NCBI RefSeq assembly: GCF_963855985.1
Contig: NC_087119.1
Coordinates: forward strand, 2,768,001-2,832,000
Reading direction: 5' to 3'
From: Ostrinia nubilalis
Taxonomy: Eukaryota; Arthropoda; Insecta; Lepidoptera; Crambidae
DNA length: 64,000 nt
Both the position numbers and the translations under genes were made by a program. Of this stretch, positions 48,301 to 57,771 are shown one piece after another. The notes below the pieces were generated by a model that saw only the letters and a program-made list of their open reading frames with translations, made no database searches and was not told the origin of the DNA. Position 1 is the stretch's first letter, and each line of letters begins with the position of its first letter.

Positions 48301-51300
48301 CCCCAACGGCCTGTAGACTATGGTTTGAGAACCGGTGACACGAAGCCTTTATAGTGTAATTAGTGTCGAATGATAATCGGCAGCGCATCCGCGGACAATG
48401 CGGCTCGGACTAATTGTTTGGAACTATCAGACTATCAGACTATCGGCGGCGGCAGATTATATCTAGCTCGTATCCATCTCGTATCGCCGTTCTGATTAGT
48501 CACGTCATTAGTTAATTACGCATAATTAAAGCTGGCTTTTCACCATGGGATATCATGTATCTTGAGATAAGTATCTAATATAATATATCCCGCGATTGGC
48601 CTTCACACATCTTCTATAATATAAAAATGAATCGCAAAATGTGTTGGTAAGCGCATAACTCTACAACGCCTGGACAACAATTTTACCAATTCTTTTTTTA
48701 AATGTTCGTAAAAGTCCAAGGATGGTTTTTACGACGAGAAAAGTTCGAATAATTTCCAGGAAAACCCTAAAAAAACTCGAAACATCATCCCTAAGGGGGT
48801 AAAACGGGGTCCACGCGTACGAAGTCGTGGGCGGCCGCTAGTTACCTATATTTTTGGCGTGTTCTCAAATACAGGTGAACTGAAGGCGACGCGGAGGCCT
48901 GAAGGGTGTGCGGGGCATATCTTTAAATTATCGCTCGAAAATATATTTATAGTTTAGGATGTACTATTGTACCTATTATAGCTCAGTAAGAAAGGTTCAA
49001 TGGAAAACTATGGAGCGATATCAATTTATACAATCGAGATGTATACAATATCCCGTAGTGAAAAGCCGGCTTAATGGTTAATGATAAAGGATTTTAGTGT
49101 TGATTGATAGTCTTAGGTTTAATTTCAATTGGAATCCTAACGTTTCGTTCTAATTATGTATTCTAAGAAAACATGATTTCTCAAACATTTATAAACGTTG
49201 AAACGAGTCGATTTGACTTAATTCTATGTATTTCAGTATTTTTTAAGGTAGGTAACCACTTACTTTTATTTAAAAAGTTTACAAATAATAAGTAATAACT
49301 CTTCAACCCCTCAATCTCAAATACAAATTCATTATATTAAGTAACTTTTAACATTATAAAACCAAATAAATTGTAATTAATAATTTAATTTCTAATTGAT
49401 TGTTATTCATTTTCATCAAACAACTAGTCATCCCTACTTGATAGGAGGTACAAGTATTACCTACCACAGAATAAGTAATAGTACAGGTACAGAAGGATTA
49501 CTCCGCAAGACGATTTAAATAAATGCGAGTCTTGCTACGACGCGATACAGTGGAATTCAGCTCGCACAGCACTACGTACCTACAATTTTATTCACCGACA
49601 AGTTTTGTCTCTTTCTATCGCGTGCCTCTGACTCTTCTTACGCTGTTAGGGTTGCTGTCTAGTGAAAAAATAATTAATCTACTTAAACTACTTATTTGTA
49701 ATGAGGTACGTATGTAGGTAAGTACGCATTCATTATGGAAAACCTTGGGAGAGGCCTTTGTCCAGCAGTGGACGTCATTTGGCTGAAACGAACGAACGCA
49801 TTCTGAGCAGTAGTCATAGAAGGTTAGGTTCCTATACTAACCTAAGAAAGATAAATCCGGTAGATTTATTTTCGAATTTAAACACCCGAACGCCGCACAA
49901 TATTTCTTTCTCTTTATGTCCATTTTTAAATAATACTTCGACCATAGAATTATAATCATACTACAACGCACGCCAGCGTCCTGACGGGCGCGCGCGTGAC
50001 ACTCGACTGATATAATACCCGCCGGCGGGGCGCTTCGCTGTAGGTAATTATCGGATGTACCGCGCGGAGTGAGCCAGGCCTGGTATTACTTGATGAGGTG
50101 TTAACAGAACTTTATCAAGCTGTAACTACATAGCTTAGAAACTATGGATTTTGCACTAAGTACACTCAAGTCGCCGACTATTTTAAAGGATGGTTGTCTC
50201 GAATTAACACGTTAACGATGAAACACATACTCGTACGTCGGCAAAGTCGGTGTGTGTGCTTTATCATCAGGTGAACAAACTTATGAGAATGTGTCAGACG
50301 CGTTTATGTTAATTTTTTTTAAAGTACCTATAGCTTACAAATATGAAATTCAGTTGATATTTGGTTGATTATAAAAAATAACGACTAAATGAAACCCGCC
50401 TAACTTAAAAAGAGTATAATATCATCAAAGTACACTGAAATTGAAACGGAAAGCTAGTAAATAAATTAATAAAAGTTATCAATCTAGCAGCTTACATTAT
50501 CTTCAAGTCTGCTAGTCGGAGATTTTAACTCTGTGCCTCTGTATGCAAAGTGCATTTTAAATGTATGTAATATGCCACAGATGGAAGCTGTAGGCGTTAG
50601 TAAAGCCCGAAAATGTGGGAATGGAAATCGAGGCTTAATCCCCTTTTTTCACCGGCGCATAAATGTGTGCGTTCACGGGAGCGAGGGGCAGACACAAAAA
50701 AACGACGTAGTTAATACTTCGTAATACGTAACCCGATGTTAAGAATAGATTCAATTACAATTCCATTAAGGTTCTGTAAAATAAAATTAAGTGACCACGA
50801 TCGGAGTAACCGTAATTTCTATGTTTGAAAATAGGTAGGACCCAATTTGTGCTTGTGTAAAAAAAATCTATATTATAAAGAGGTAAAGTTTGCGTGTTTG
50901 TATATTTGTTAAATTATAAGGGGTAATCTCGGGATCTACTGAACCGATTTTAAAAATTCTTTCACCAATAGAAAGCCACATTATTGCTGAGTGTCGTAGG
51001 TTATATAAAAAAAAAAATTCCACGCCAGCGAAGTCGCGGGTGGAAAGCTAGTATGTAAATAAAGTAAGTCATATAGAAATAAAAAGAAACTATTAATATA
51101 ATAAAAAAGTGGACCCAATTTATTAGTAAAACAGTAAGTTATCATCAGTAATTGATCGATTGTGTACTCTCGGCGTGCTACGCTCGAATACTCGACTGCA
51201 TCGGCAGAATAACTGGTCGTGAGGCGATATCCGCTGTCACTGACTTTATACTGAGTGGATTTGATGTCTGTTTTTTATGGGACAGGAGGCAAATGAGCAG

Positions 51301-54300
51301 ACGGATCACCTGATGGTAAATGATTACCATCGACCATAGACACCCGCAGGCCCGGGGGCGTTAAAGGTGCCTTTACGTTATTGTTAACGTATATTATACC
51401 TAATGATGTTGGATTAAGTATCAAATAACATTTTTTTTCTTGTCTTGCTATTTTTTTGAGCGGTCATTATTATAGGGATGTTATGGATATGTAGTTTCGG
51501 TTATGGATATGGTTACGGATATTGGAATAATATTATACCGGTTTCGGTTACGGTTACGAATATCTGTGCTATAGAATGCAAATTGCAATAGTTGTCCAAC
51601 ACAGTTCATGCCTTACGAATAGAATGGGTGCAGAAGAGATTCTTCCTTCTTTTGGTCTCACAAAAAAGCTTTTATATTATGGGAAAAAACTCATGTAGGT
51701 AACTTCAAAATGCAATCATTAAATCAGCGTAGGGACTTGCTTGAGTCTGCCTACATCCGATACTATCCGAAACTTTTGAATCGTTTATGGTTACGGTTAA
51801 GAAAATATTATATTATTTCGGATATCCGAAAGTTTCGGTTACGGTTACGGATATCCATAACATCCCTGGACATTATAGATAGAACTGTTGCAGTTAAGAT
51901 CGCCATTTTCTGTGTTTGCAGAAATTTTTAGTAGCCGCTGCTAATTGACCGCAAGAAACGCCGTAGGAAAAAAGATTTGCCTCTGCCGCCACGGACTCAG
52001 ACGCAAATCGCTCCTCGAGTTCGTGCTTAAACCTAACACTTTGTTCTTTTATGCGTTTCATCCCGAGTCGTTCTTAACTCGTTCGCACCACGTTAGTTTT
52101 TTTGTCGAGGAACTCTTTTACTGGAATTACTTACTCGCTACTGACCAAAAAACCTTTCGCACTTTTGCTTTGTATAATAAACTCGACTAAATCGACAGGT
52201 TCGGACTTATTTGGCCAGAAAACCACCTCTCGTTCCCACCGCTGCAACTTAGCCAGGATCTACAGCTTGACCGCCAAAAAAACATGTTAAACTGTCATTG
52301 GACCCGCAACAAAATTAATCAGAAGAACATAGGAGGAGTAACCAATGGTACGTAGAACTACTCACCCGTCAAAATAGAAATGAGTAAGTATTTAGTAACC
52401 TACTCGACCAAATGTTTGAAGTTCAGACGATTAGCTACTAAATTACTTGACGCTTCACTAAATTACTTGTTTAGTACGAACTAGGCTTTAATGAGTTCGT
52501 TTAGTTTACGGGCGAATTCCCATTTACTATTGCCACTCTATTTATCCCATCGAGTGATAGACACAACCAATAGACATAGACCAAAACAATCTTTACAACG
52601 TTTTTCGAACTAAATCTCAATGCTGCCTTAGGGCCAGAGCAGACGGCGAAACGCAACTGCAACGAAACTGCAACTTTCTGATGATTCTTATGAATGAAAC
52701 TGAAACTGAAAGTTTCAAACTGGTCGCGTCATGTGTGGTCTCTCAACGGACGCTATGGCAGATACTTAGATGAAACTCAAAAGTAACTAGCAGTTGCAGT
52801 TTCGTTGCAGTTGCGTTTCACCGTCTGTTCTGGGCCTTAATCATATTGATGCGATCGTAATTGGAGTGGAAACAATTAGGTACATAAAGCTCCTTTTGAA
52901 TCGTTGGTCTCCTCCGGAAAGCAAACCGCGATTTCCCTGATCGTAAAACATAGAAATTGTCCGACAATATTTGCTTTTCCTTTTCCTAGTAACTAACTCT
53001 TCTTTTGCCGTAGTTAATATTTGCGATAAAGATAAATGTTTTAGATAAGTTACACGGATTGGTTATTAGTGCCGGATAATTGCTCGTGAAACTTGAAAAT
53101 TTTCTAAATAACCGTGTAAGAAACACTATTGCTTGATACTCGTGTTGTAGATGTTCAATTAATGCCTTTAATTAATAATAATAATTATTATAACTGCTGT
53201 AAATGTTATTTGTGTTTAAAAGTAAGTAATCGTGCTTAATGTTCCGTTAAGAAAAATGATTGTTTTTTCTATAAATAATCAGTGTTTGCTTTGCTTAATG
53301 GGCTTATAAACGTTTCCGGTAGTGGAACGGGAAAATGTAACAAATTTAAACTGTTGTTGACGATGTTATTGACAGGATAAAATCAAAAACTGAACGGAAC
53401 GGACATGTTATACCTATCGCGGAAATTTTGCCGCCGGCACATCGCTAGGCGATGATGAAATTAAATAAATGCGTCAGTCATTTCTGATAACAGAGTTACA
53501 TGTGATCGGATATTCTAGCGGAAAATTGGCTAAACTGCACTAATTCAATAACACCAAAAATATACGGCCATAAGTACTTTTAAAGCTGCGGTGTAATTAT
53601 TATTAGTTAATATTAATGTTTTTACGAAAATTAAACCGTTTCGCACCCGCAAATCAATTGCGAAATGTAAGTAAGTATGCTAACTTAACTATATTCCGTA
53701 AAATATACATAATAAGCACCGATGATCAAAATGAACTAAGGCTAATTAAGGTAGATGGACCATTTACTTCATCGCTCTTGTCGCGCCTATGTATTATTAT
53801 AATTATATTTTTTTTTAAGTCGCTGACATAGCCCGACGGGTTAGCAAGCTAAAGTGGCAATGGACAGGGCACATAGTACGCAGAACTGACGGCCGATGGG
53901 GCAGCAAGGTTCTGGAGTGGAGGCCGCGTACCGGAAAACGCAGCGTGGGATGTCCACCCACAAGGAGGACCGACGACATCATAAAGGTAGCAGGAAGGCG
54001 CTGGACGCAGGCCGCTACTAACCGGGCAGCATGGAAAGCATTGGGGGAGGCCTATGTTCAGCAGTGGACGTCCTATGGCTGAGATGATGATGATGAATTT
54101 CTTTACCCGGGTAAGAATGTACGCCGTCGGCACATCAAGATATACATTGTGGTATCTTACGATGTTGTAATAACAGCGATTTTGCAACAAAATTGTCTAT
54201 TTTGATTTGATTTGCAGTCGATTTAACGACGCGCGTTGGACCCTAGCTACGCGGATTGTGGGGTTGCTCCGATTGATTAATTATTATAACTTGCATTGGG

Positions 54301-55899
54301 GCTTCGACGCGGAATATCCGCGACGGTATTATCGTCAAATAGTGACACTTGACGAAACAAACATCAACAACAACGATGGCAAACATCCTGTAAACTGTAG
54401 CCTAAAACTTTGTATTTTAAGACTCCATAGATTTTATTAGCTGAAACATTTTATTTGTATCCTAACTCGATAACTTTTCGAGTTTAGCTAGTGCAACTAT
54501 TTTTGCGACATCCTTCATTACACATTATTTTCGTACGTCATTCTGTTGATTCTTTAAGTAACGGCTTTATATGGAAAACTGAAACACGGCGGCACCCGGC
54601 ACAACGCATTTTTTCATCCGTTGTTCTTTTGGTACGCAAGCTCTAGCAATGTTGCCATTTAGAATGCATGAGGTTTGATCCTAATTTCTTATAAGTACTC
54701 ATGTAAGTATAATTATTAACAAAAACTTTATTTTAACTCAAATAAATGCCCCAAAAACCTATGACTTGTTTTGTTTCACTCATAAAATGGCCTCAATTAA
54801 TAATTTCTGTTTTTAGGAGAGATACAAATAACACGAACAATTCTTTGTTTCAGAAGTAATATTTCAATTGTTTTACAAGTAACTAAAACCGTTTGTAGTG
54901 TTCCTAAATACCGGCGCGACTAAAAGGGCATTTTATTGGTAAAGTACACTTGAAAAAAGGCTACAAAATTCTTAATAGATTTTCTTCCTGTTTGATGTAA
55001 AAATAATAGATGAATTATTGTTATTATTAAAATAATAAATGGTAGAATAAAATGAAATGTATAAAATCGAGTTAATGTTGCATTATCAATGGCAAAGATT
55101 TTCTTCGATCTTATAACAAGTTCCGCGTAGTTTTAAAATAGGCAATTAATATTTTATGGACGGAAAGTCATTATAAGAAGTTTTGAAAAGTTTTAAAGAT
55201 TAGATAAAATGCAATCTAAAATGGACAATAAAATAGAACCGGGGCAAAGACTTAAAAGATGTTTTAAATGTAGGTAGAGAAATTTGACTCTATTTGCTAG
55301 TGAATTTGATTATAAATATGTTAATTTATTGTTTATGTGCTTTTTAATGCACATTTTACAACAATTAGAAATGTATTTGATGTAGTTTGTCAATAAGTCT
55401 TAAATTGTAATAGTAAAATGATTGAAATGTTAATGGTGCTTCTCAAATGAATTTAATATCACCAGTTAAGTACTATAAGAAGTAATTTGTACAAAATTAA
55501 TTTTAATTAGCTCTTATTTTTAGCAAAAGTAACCATTAATTAACAATTACTTAAGGAGTAAAAAAACATATTATTTATTGTACAGTTAACTTAAGTTCTG
55601 AATTGCGATCTTTAATGAATAATATTTAAAGCAAAATTTAAAAAAACGAGAAAAGTAACTATTGTCTTGCCCCGGTCTATCGTAAACATACCATCGTCCA
55701 GTTCGTATTCGATGTCATCCTTCTCGTTCATGAACCGGCGAAACATGACATGGCTTTTCGAGTTCAGGACCGAGTTGAGCGCGCCCGCGTCCGACCTGCT
55801 TCTGTTGTACCACCTAAGCAAGAACTTTATCAATCTACCGAACTGATAAGCAAAGAACACGATCACGTGATATCCAGCAACCACTACGATAAGCAACAT
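30304..55899 (-). CDS. SCAI: SCAI with a long N-terminal extension (whole gene)
   Basis: Ten exons, all GT-AG and all phase-consistent, total 3660 nt (1219 residues). Residues about 640-1219 are SCAI from end to end, including [93 protein letters not shown] and RQGSLFTLF. In mammals SCAI is a nuclear cofactor that restrains MRTF/SRF transcription and takes part in double-strand break repair with 53BP1; the family is near 600 residues. Here some 640 residues precede it: a basic, disordered region in the same exon and, probably, a membrane-anchor exon. An internal ATG (43714) sits exactly at the start of the SCAI domain and could produce the conventional protein. Introns include transposon-rich stretches of 10.3 and 8.5 kb. 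Confidence 0.85.
30769..30971 (-). CDS. SCAI: SCAI exon 9
   Basis: Acceptor CCTTTCCAG (30972) and donor TTACAG|GTAAGC (30769/30768). Codes residues 1134-1201, including [20 protein letters not shown] and [10 protein letters not shown], hallmark C-terminal SCAI sequence. Ends in phase 0. Confidence 0.9.
31235..31405 (-). CDS. SCAI: SCAI exon 8
   Basis: Acceptor ATCACTTCCAG (31406) and donor ATCG|GTAAGT (31235/31234), phase 1 on both sides. Codes [19 protein letters not shown] then [13 protein letters not shown], matching the SCAI segment that follows the [11 protein letters not shown] block. Confidence 0.9.
32529..32789 (-). CDS. SCAI: SCAI exon 7
   Basis: Acceptor TTATTTATAG (32790) and donor CACG|GTAAGC (32529/32528). 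Codes [59 protein letters not shown]. It completes the glycine codon split at the end of exon 6. The exon is GC-rich (about 60%) compared with its introns. Confidence 0.93.
33209..33364 (+). mobile_element. Truncated Helitron-like repeat (SCAI intron)
   Basis: Starts ATCTATAAAAGCGAAAAGTC and carries the internal block AAACTACAAGTGC-AGGAGTCTC shared with 57597-57771. The CTAG end is missing. Confidence 0.5.
34491..34670. mobile_element. 180-bp palindromic MITE (SCAI intron)
   Basis: AGCCGGGTTCAGACAGGTGT at the left is mirrored by the right end (CACCCGTCTGGTGGGCCCGGCT), with TTACATTAC repeats in inverted orientation inside. It interrupts GC-rich palindromic DNA (GCGGCGCCGC near 34409) that may be another element. 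Confidence 0.55.
35775..36775 (-). mobile_element. Decayed RTE-type LINE, reverse transcriptase remnant
   Basis: On the minus strand 36292-36522 reads [20 protein letters not shown] and [10 protein letters not shown], matching the RTE reverse-transcriptase core, and 35790-35960 matches the C-terminal tail ([13 protein letters not shown]). Stops and frameshifts throughout, so it is dead. Confidence 0.7.
37065..37375 (+). mobile_element. RTE-type LINE 3' end
   Basis: GGAGATCCGCAGGAGAACCA to CAGCAGTGGACGTCATTTGG and the stop TGA, followed by (GAA)n. Encodes [20 protein letters not shown] with a stop inside. It lies in opposite orientation to the remnant at 35775-36775. Confidence 0.7.
38340..38510 (+). 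repeat. CTACGA-rich degenerate repeat
   Basis: CTACGA/CTACAA occurs more than ten times in 170 bases without fixed period. No further structure recognised. Confidence 0.4.
39650..39895 (-). mobile_element. Jockey-type LINE fragment
   Basis: The minus-strand frame begins [19 protein letters not shown], like the thumb region of Jockey-clade reverse transcriptases, then departs from the family after about 20 residues. Short and decayed. Confidence 0.45.
40041..40205 (+). pseudogene. Tc1/mariner-superfamily transposase remnant
   Basis: 40053-40118 reads [20 protein letters not shown] then a stop. This is the conserved C-terminal SPDLTPLDFFLWG block of mariner-like transposases that carries the last catalytic acidic residue; here it is replaced (GN), so the copy is inactive. 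The following codons in another frame ([14 protein letters not shown]) continue the family pattern, implying a frameshift or stop. Confidence 0.6.
41291..41482 (-). CDS. SCAI: SCAI exon 6
   Basis: Acceptor TATTGCTACAG (41483) and donor TGGG|GTATGT (41291/41290). Codes [20 protein letters not shown] and [16 protein letters not shown], the conserved SCAI block containing NPHKYLL. Phase 1 on both sides. Confidence 0.92.
41735..41855 (+). repeat. Degenerate ATTCGG-rich minisatellite
   Basis: GCATTCGGGCTA / GCATTCGGTCTTCC / ATTCGGTATTCC units repeat about seven times with uneven spacing just upstream of SCAI exon 6. No known role. Confidence 0.55.
42561..42793 (-). CDS. SCAI: SCAI exon 5
   Basis: Acceptor GATGCTTTTCAG (42794) and donor CCAAG|GTCAGT (42561/42560). 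In the correct frame codes [40 protein letters not shown] and [13 protein letters not shown]. Starts phase 2, ends phase 1. The open frame that overlaps it in another phase (starting at 42820) is a shadow. Confidence 0.9.
42896..43111 (-). CDS. SCAI: SCAI exon 4
   Basis: Acceptor TTTTTGTTTTAG (43112) and donor CACAG|GTATTA (42896/42895). Codes [20 protein letters not shown] then [19 protein letters not shown], a strong match to the N-terminal half of SCAI. Phase 2 on both sides. Confidence 0.93.
43220..43357 (-). CDS. SCAI: SCAI exon 3
   Basis: Acceptor TTATTTTTCAG (43358) and donor GCTAG|GTGGGC (43220/43219). Codes [20 protein letters not shown] and KKLRYYAR; no frame above 60 codons reveals it, it was found from the SCAI pattern and the splice sites. 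The first base completes the tyrosine TA|T from exon 2. Confidence 0.92.
43443..45423 (-). CDS. SCAI: SCAI exon 2: disordered extension plus start of SCAI domain
   Basis: A single 1981-nt open exon between acceptor TTTTGTTTTCAG (45424) and donor TTCTA|GTAAGT (43443/43442). Residues 70-639 are Ser/Thr/Lys-rich and disordered, with basic clusters ([14 protein letters not shown]) and two related units ([12 protein letters not shown] and [12 protein letters not shown]). From residue 640 (ATG at 43714) it is [24 protein letters not shown] to [18 protein letters not shown]. Known SCAI proteins start near this methionine, so the extension is unusual. The long open frame without stops indicates it is translated or was until recently. 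The plus-strand frames here are shadows. Confidence 0.88.
46059..46256 (+). mobile_element. Helitron-like repeat
   Basis: TC after A at the start, ends GCTGCGGGCGGAAAGCTAG before T. Related to 48613-48841: both share AAAATGTGTTGGTAAGCGCA and CAACGCCTGGAC. Confidence 0.6.
46452..46633. mobile_element. 182-bp palindromic MITE
   Basis: GTGTGCCTACCATGAGTTTA at the left is mirrored at the right end; the inverted repeat extends over about 45 bases including GCTCGCTAGCGA. CAG may be a 3-bp target duplication if the ends are TGTGCC/GGCACA. It lies directly beside the LINE fragment at 46640. Confidence 0.7.
46640..47193 (+). mobile_element. LINE reverse-transcriptase C-terminal fragment
   Basis: An intact 173-codon frame (46643-47161): [61 protein letters not shown]. 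This is the C-terminal thumb and tail of a RTE-like element, a different subfamily from the other tails in the window, and ends in (GAA)n. The frame is still open, which suggests a recent insertion. The frames on the minus strand are shadows. Confidence 0.8.
48033..48246. mobile_element. 214-bp MITE with AAAAGTGAGGCAA ends
   Basis: AAAAGTGAGGCAA at 48034 and its inverse TTGCCTCACTTTT ending near 48243. A small palindrome (GTGGACCATTATGGTCCAC) sits near the left end. No clear target duplication. Confidence 0.5.
48613..48841 (+). mobile_element. Helitron-like repeat
   Basis: Starts TCTATAATATAAAAATGAAT and ends GGGCGGCCGCTAG before T. Carries GGGGTAAAACGGGGTCCACG, also present at 57755. Non-coding. 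Confidence 0.6.
49731..49798 (+). mobile_element. RTE-type LINE 3' terminus
   Basis: TTGGGAGAGGCCTTTGTCCA to CAGTGGACGTCATTTGGCTG with the stop, then ACGAACGAACG. Only the last ~20 codons remain. Confidence 0.65.
50867..51051 (+). mobile_element. Helitron-like repeat
   Basis: Starts TCTATATTATAAAGAGGTAA after A, ends CGCGGGTGGAAAGCTAG before T with the usual hairpin (GCCAGCGAAGTCGC region). Confidence 0.6.
51270..51360 (+). repeat. Common lepidopteran LINE/SINE tail fragment
   Basis: GGCAAATGAGCAGACGGATC ... GGTAAATGATTACCAT ... GACACCCGCAGG. The pattern is familiar from 3' parts of dispersed moth and butterfly retroelements; the family cannot be fixed from this piece alone. Confidence 0.4.
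51475..51866. mobile_element. MITE of GGTTACGGATAT repeats
   Basis: Ends GGGATGTTATGGATAT and its inverse ATATCCATAACATCCC (51851-51866). Both ends carry internal GGTTACGGATA repeats, and the centre (51640-51790) is unrelated AT-rich DNA. The 73-codon frame inside (51710-51931) is not a gene. Confidence 0.6.
52631..52836. mobile_element. 206-bp Harbinger-like MITE (TTA duplication)
   Basis: GGGCCAGAGCAGACGGCGAA at the left is inverted at the right (TTTCACCGTCTGTTCTGGGCC); repeats of AACTGCAACG extend the arms. TTA on both sides (52628-52630, 52837-52839) is the PIF/Harbinger target site. A second copy is at 59426-59716. Confidence 0.75.
53820..54096 (+). mobile_element. RTE-type LINE 3' fragment
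   Basis: Reads SLTXPDGLASXSGNGQGT-like codons of the C-terminal tail in one frame (GGCACATAGTACGCAGAACT to CAGCAGTGGACGTCCTATGG) and ends in (GATGAT)n. Nearly identical over 250 bases to 61055-61367. Confidence 0.7.
55692..55899 (-). CDS. SCAI: Probable SCAI exon 1: membrane-anchor N-terminus
   Basis: ATG at 55899 opens 69 codons plus one base and ends at GATG|GTATGT (55692/55691), phase 1, which matches the phase-1 acceptor at 45424 (G|AA, glutamate). The peptide starts [20 protein letters not shown], a hydrophobic signal-anchor-like segment, then a basic stretch ([13 protein letters not shown]) and an acidic end ([12 protein letters not shown]). A strong promoter lies 176 bases upstream. 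The join over 10.3 kb rests on phase, orientation and lack of other exons between, so it is an inference; the exon might instead start a transcript with other partners. The open frame beyond the donor is intron read-through. Confidence 0.5.
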
Positions 55900-55900
55900 C

Positions 55901-55951
55901 TCAATACTGATCTTGCGGAGGTTCTTCTGGTGTTTTTTTGCGTTTTTTCAT
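55901..55951 (-). promoter_or_regulatory. Upstream ORF in the exon 1 leader
   Basis: A 16-codon frame (MKKRKKTPEEPPQDQY) begins at 55951 and its TGA ends one base before the main ATG (TGAGATG). It could lower or control translation of the anchored form. Confidence 0.45.
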
Positions 55952-56071
55952 TATTTTTCGAAACGTTTAGAGAAACTGGTTGCAGCGTAAACGCGGTGGC
56001 TGCCCGGCTTGGACGACGCGGCGCGACTGGCGAGGCGGTGCGATCACGCAGAGGCTGCAGCGGCTCTTCTG

Positions 56072-56107
56072 AACTGACGGCTGCAGCAGCCCCCGGCCGT
56101 ATTTATA
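56072..56107 (-). promoter_or_regulatory. TATA + initiator core promoter upstream of exon 1
   Basis: On the minus strand TATAAATA (56107-56100) is followed by GC-rich DNA and an initiator TCAGTT with its A at 56075, 32 bases from the first T of the box. This is canonical arthropod spacing. Predicted leader about 176 nt. Confidence 0.65.
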
Positions 56108-57183
56108 CCACCACCACGCCTCTTTCCTCCCAACCAATCGCATCGGCGAAGCTAACTATCTCACCTCTCACAGGTCACTATTTTTACCTGATACATACGA
56201 CTGACCAATCACGACCTGGCTCGAGTTGGATTACACTAAGGATGTTCGTGGAAATGCAACAATGGCGCACGCTGCCCCCCTTGCCCCCCTAATAATATAA
56301 AGTAACTTAATAAAGAGAAAGCTGCTCTATAATTTTCACAAATAATTTTAATCATATGCGTAACACAGTTTGGATTGTAATTTATTTTATTTATGTCTTT
56401 TTTTTTACAACTAATCAGTGGCCGGATTTAAATTCGATGCTAAAAGTTGATAAAACTAAACTCTCTGAAAGATAAGCCACTTTGTAATTCAAGTGAAGGT
56501 GTAATCGAAAGAAGGTAATAAATTCAAAACATATCATAACAAACAAATAATAATAATGTTCCTTTTCAATTAAATTTTGTCAAAATTCGCGCTAGACTTG
56601 ATTGATAGAAATGTTATTAAATATTCCTGTGTATAAGTACTCGGTCTTTCCTTTTTGTGTAAGCAAGGGTACTCGAAGTTTGTATGCGGAGCAGAAAAAT
56701 GTTCATAATTTCATTTGGTCTGAAACTTTCTTAACTTTCAGTAAGCACACATTATGCGGACATTTACAAACGGAAGTGAAGCCTTTGGTCGGATCGTAGA
56801 ACTTTACCCTGGCATTTTTTCGTGTAAATATGTAACTTTGAATCAAAGACTTACTGTTTGAAATTTCTGAACACAGAATGATAAATTAATTATTCATTCA
56901 TGTTAACATCTGCATCTTTTGATACGGTTTTCATTGTGTAGAGTGACTATTTCTTTTAAAGTATCGCGAATGACTTTAGTAAATACTCGTAACTAGTATG
57001 AAATTTAATTCCGATCATTTTGGAGGAAACGTTTAACAATATTTGGTACTTAACAGTTACGGTTAAGTGATTGCTTATTTAAGCTCTCTTATTTGTCTAG
57101 GCTATTATTTTATTTGTCTTTTTCTACCGGAAAATAATAGGAGAAAATAGTTAACAGCTTATAGACCTTTTAGTAGTTTCAAC
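56108..57183. other. Upstream of the predicted SCAI promoter
   Basis: GC-rich until about 56290, then AT-rich intergenic DNA. The 180-codon plus-strand frame at 55750-56292 runs antisense to exon 1 and is GC-driven. Nothing else recognised. Confidence 0.45.
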
Positions 57184-57185
57184 TA

Positions 57186-57359
57186 GGGTAAACCGACAGT
57201 CATTGGACGCTGCCAGTCATTGGACAAAACAACCCTTGAATTTTCTTAAAATGAATATTTATAGCATCATAGCATTTCTATTTCAACATCTCTCAGTTGT
57301 TGAAATAGAAATGCTATTTTTAATTCAGTAAATAACTGTCCAATACTGGCAGTTTACCC
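57186..57359. mobile_element. 174-bp MITE, TA-flanked, with perfect inner hairpin
   Basis: GGGTAAAC and GTTTACCC ends, TA on both sides. TGCCAGTCATTGGACA is related to the inverse of the right end (TGTCCAATACTGGCA). In the middle AGCATTTCTATTTCAACA (57271-57288) pairs perfectly with 57298-57315. A half copy of the left end is at 35670-35715. Confidence 0.65.
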
Positions 57360-57596
57360 TACTATAGTTCTTGCGGAATTAACTTGGCCGCTCAACCGGC
57401 GTTGCGGTGTAAACAAACAACCAGAATCTTTGGTCCGTGAAATCACAACGAGGACGAATCCGTTTGTCTCGACTCTCACAGGTGGTCGTCCTTTGTCCCA
57501 AGCAATCCGAAGAAATTCCTAATGTTACGTTTATATATCAGGGCTGTAACCACCTATCTTTTGCATAAACTTTCTGTTGAGTATAACTGAAATATT

Positions 57597-57771
57597 TCTA
57601 TATTATAAAAACGAAAGGTCACTGTTTGACTCACTTATCACGAAATCTCAGAAACTACAAGTGCTAGGAGTCTCAAATTTTGCATGGAGGTTCATTTTAA
57701 AACGTAGGTGCTCACTAAGAACGGATTTTACGAAACACCACTCCTAAAGGGGTAAAACGGGGTCCACGCGT
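57597..57771 (+). mobile_element. Truncated Helitron-like repeat
   Basis: Starts TCTATATTATAAAAACGAAA; shares AAACTACAAGTGCTAGGAGT with 33209-33364; breaks off after GGTCCACGCGTA into a T-run without CTAG. Confidence 0.5.

Noticed and set aside
51710..51931. 73-codon frame
   Set aside because: It spans the end of a MITE made of GGTTACGGATAT repeats.
55750..56292. 180-codon plus-strand frame
   Set aside because: It is antisense to exon 1 and its promoter; the openness follows from local GC-rich composition.
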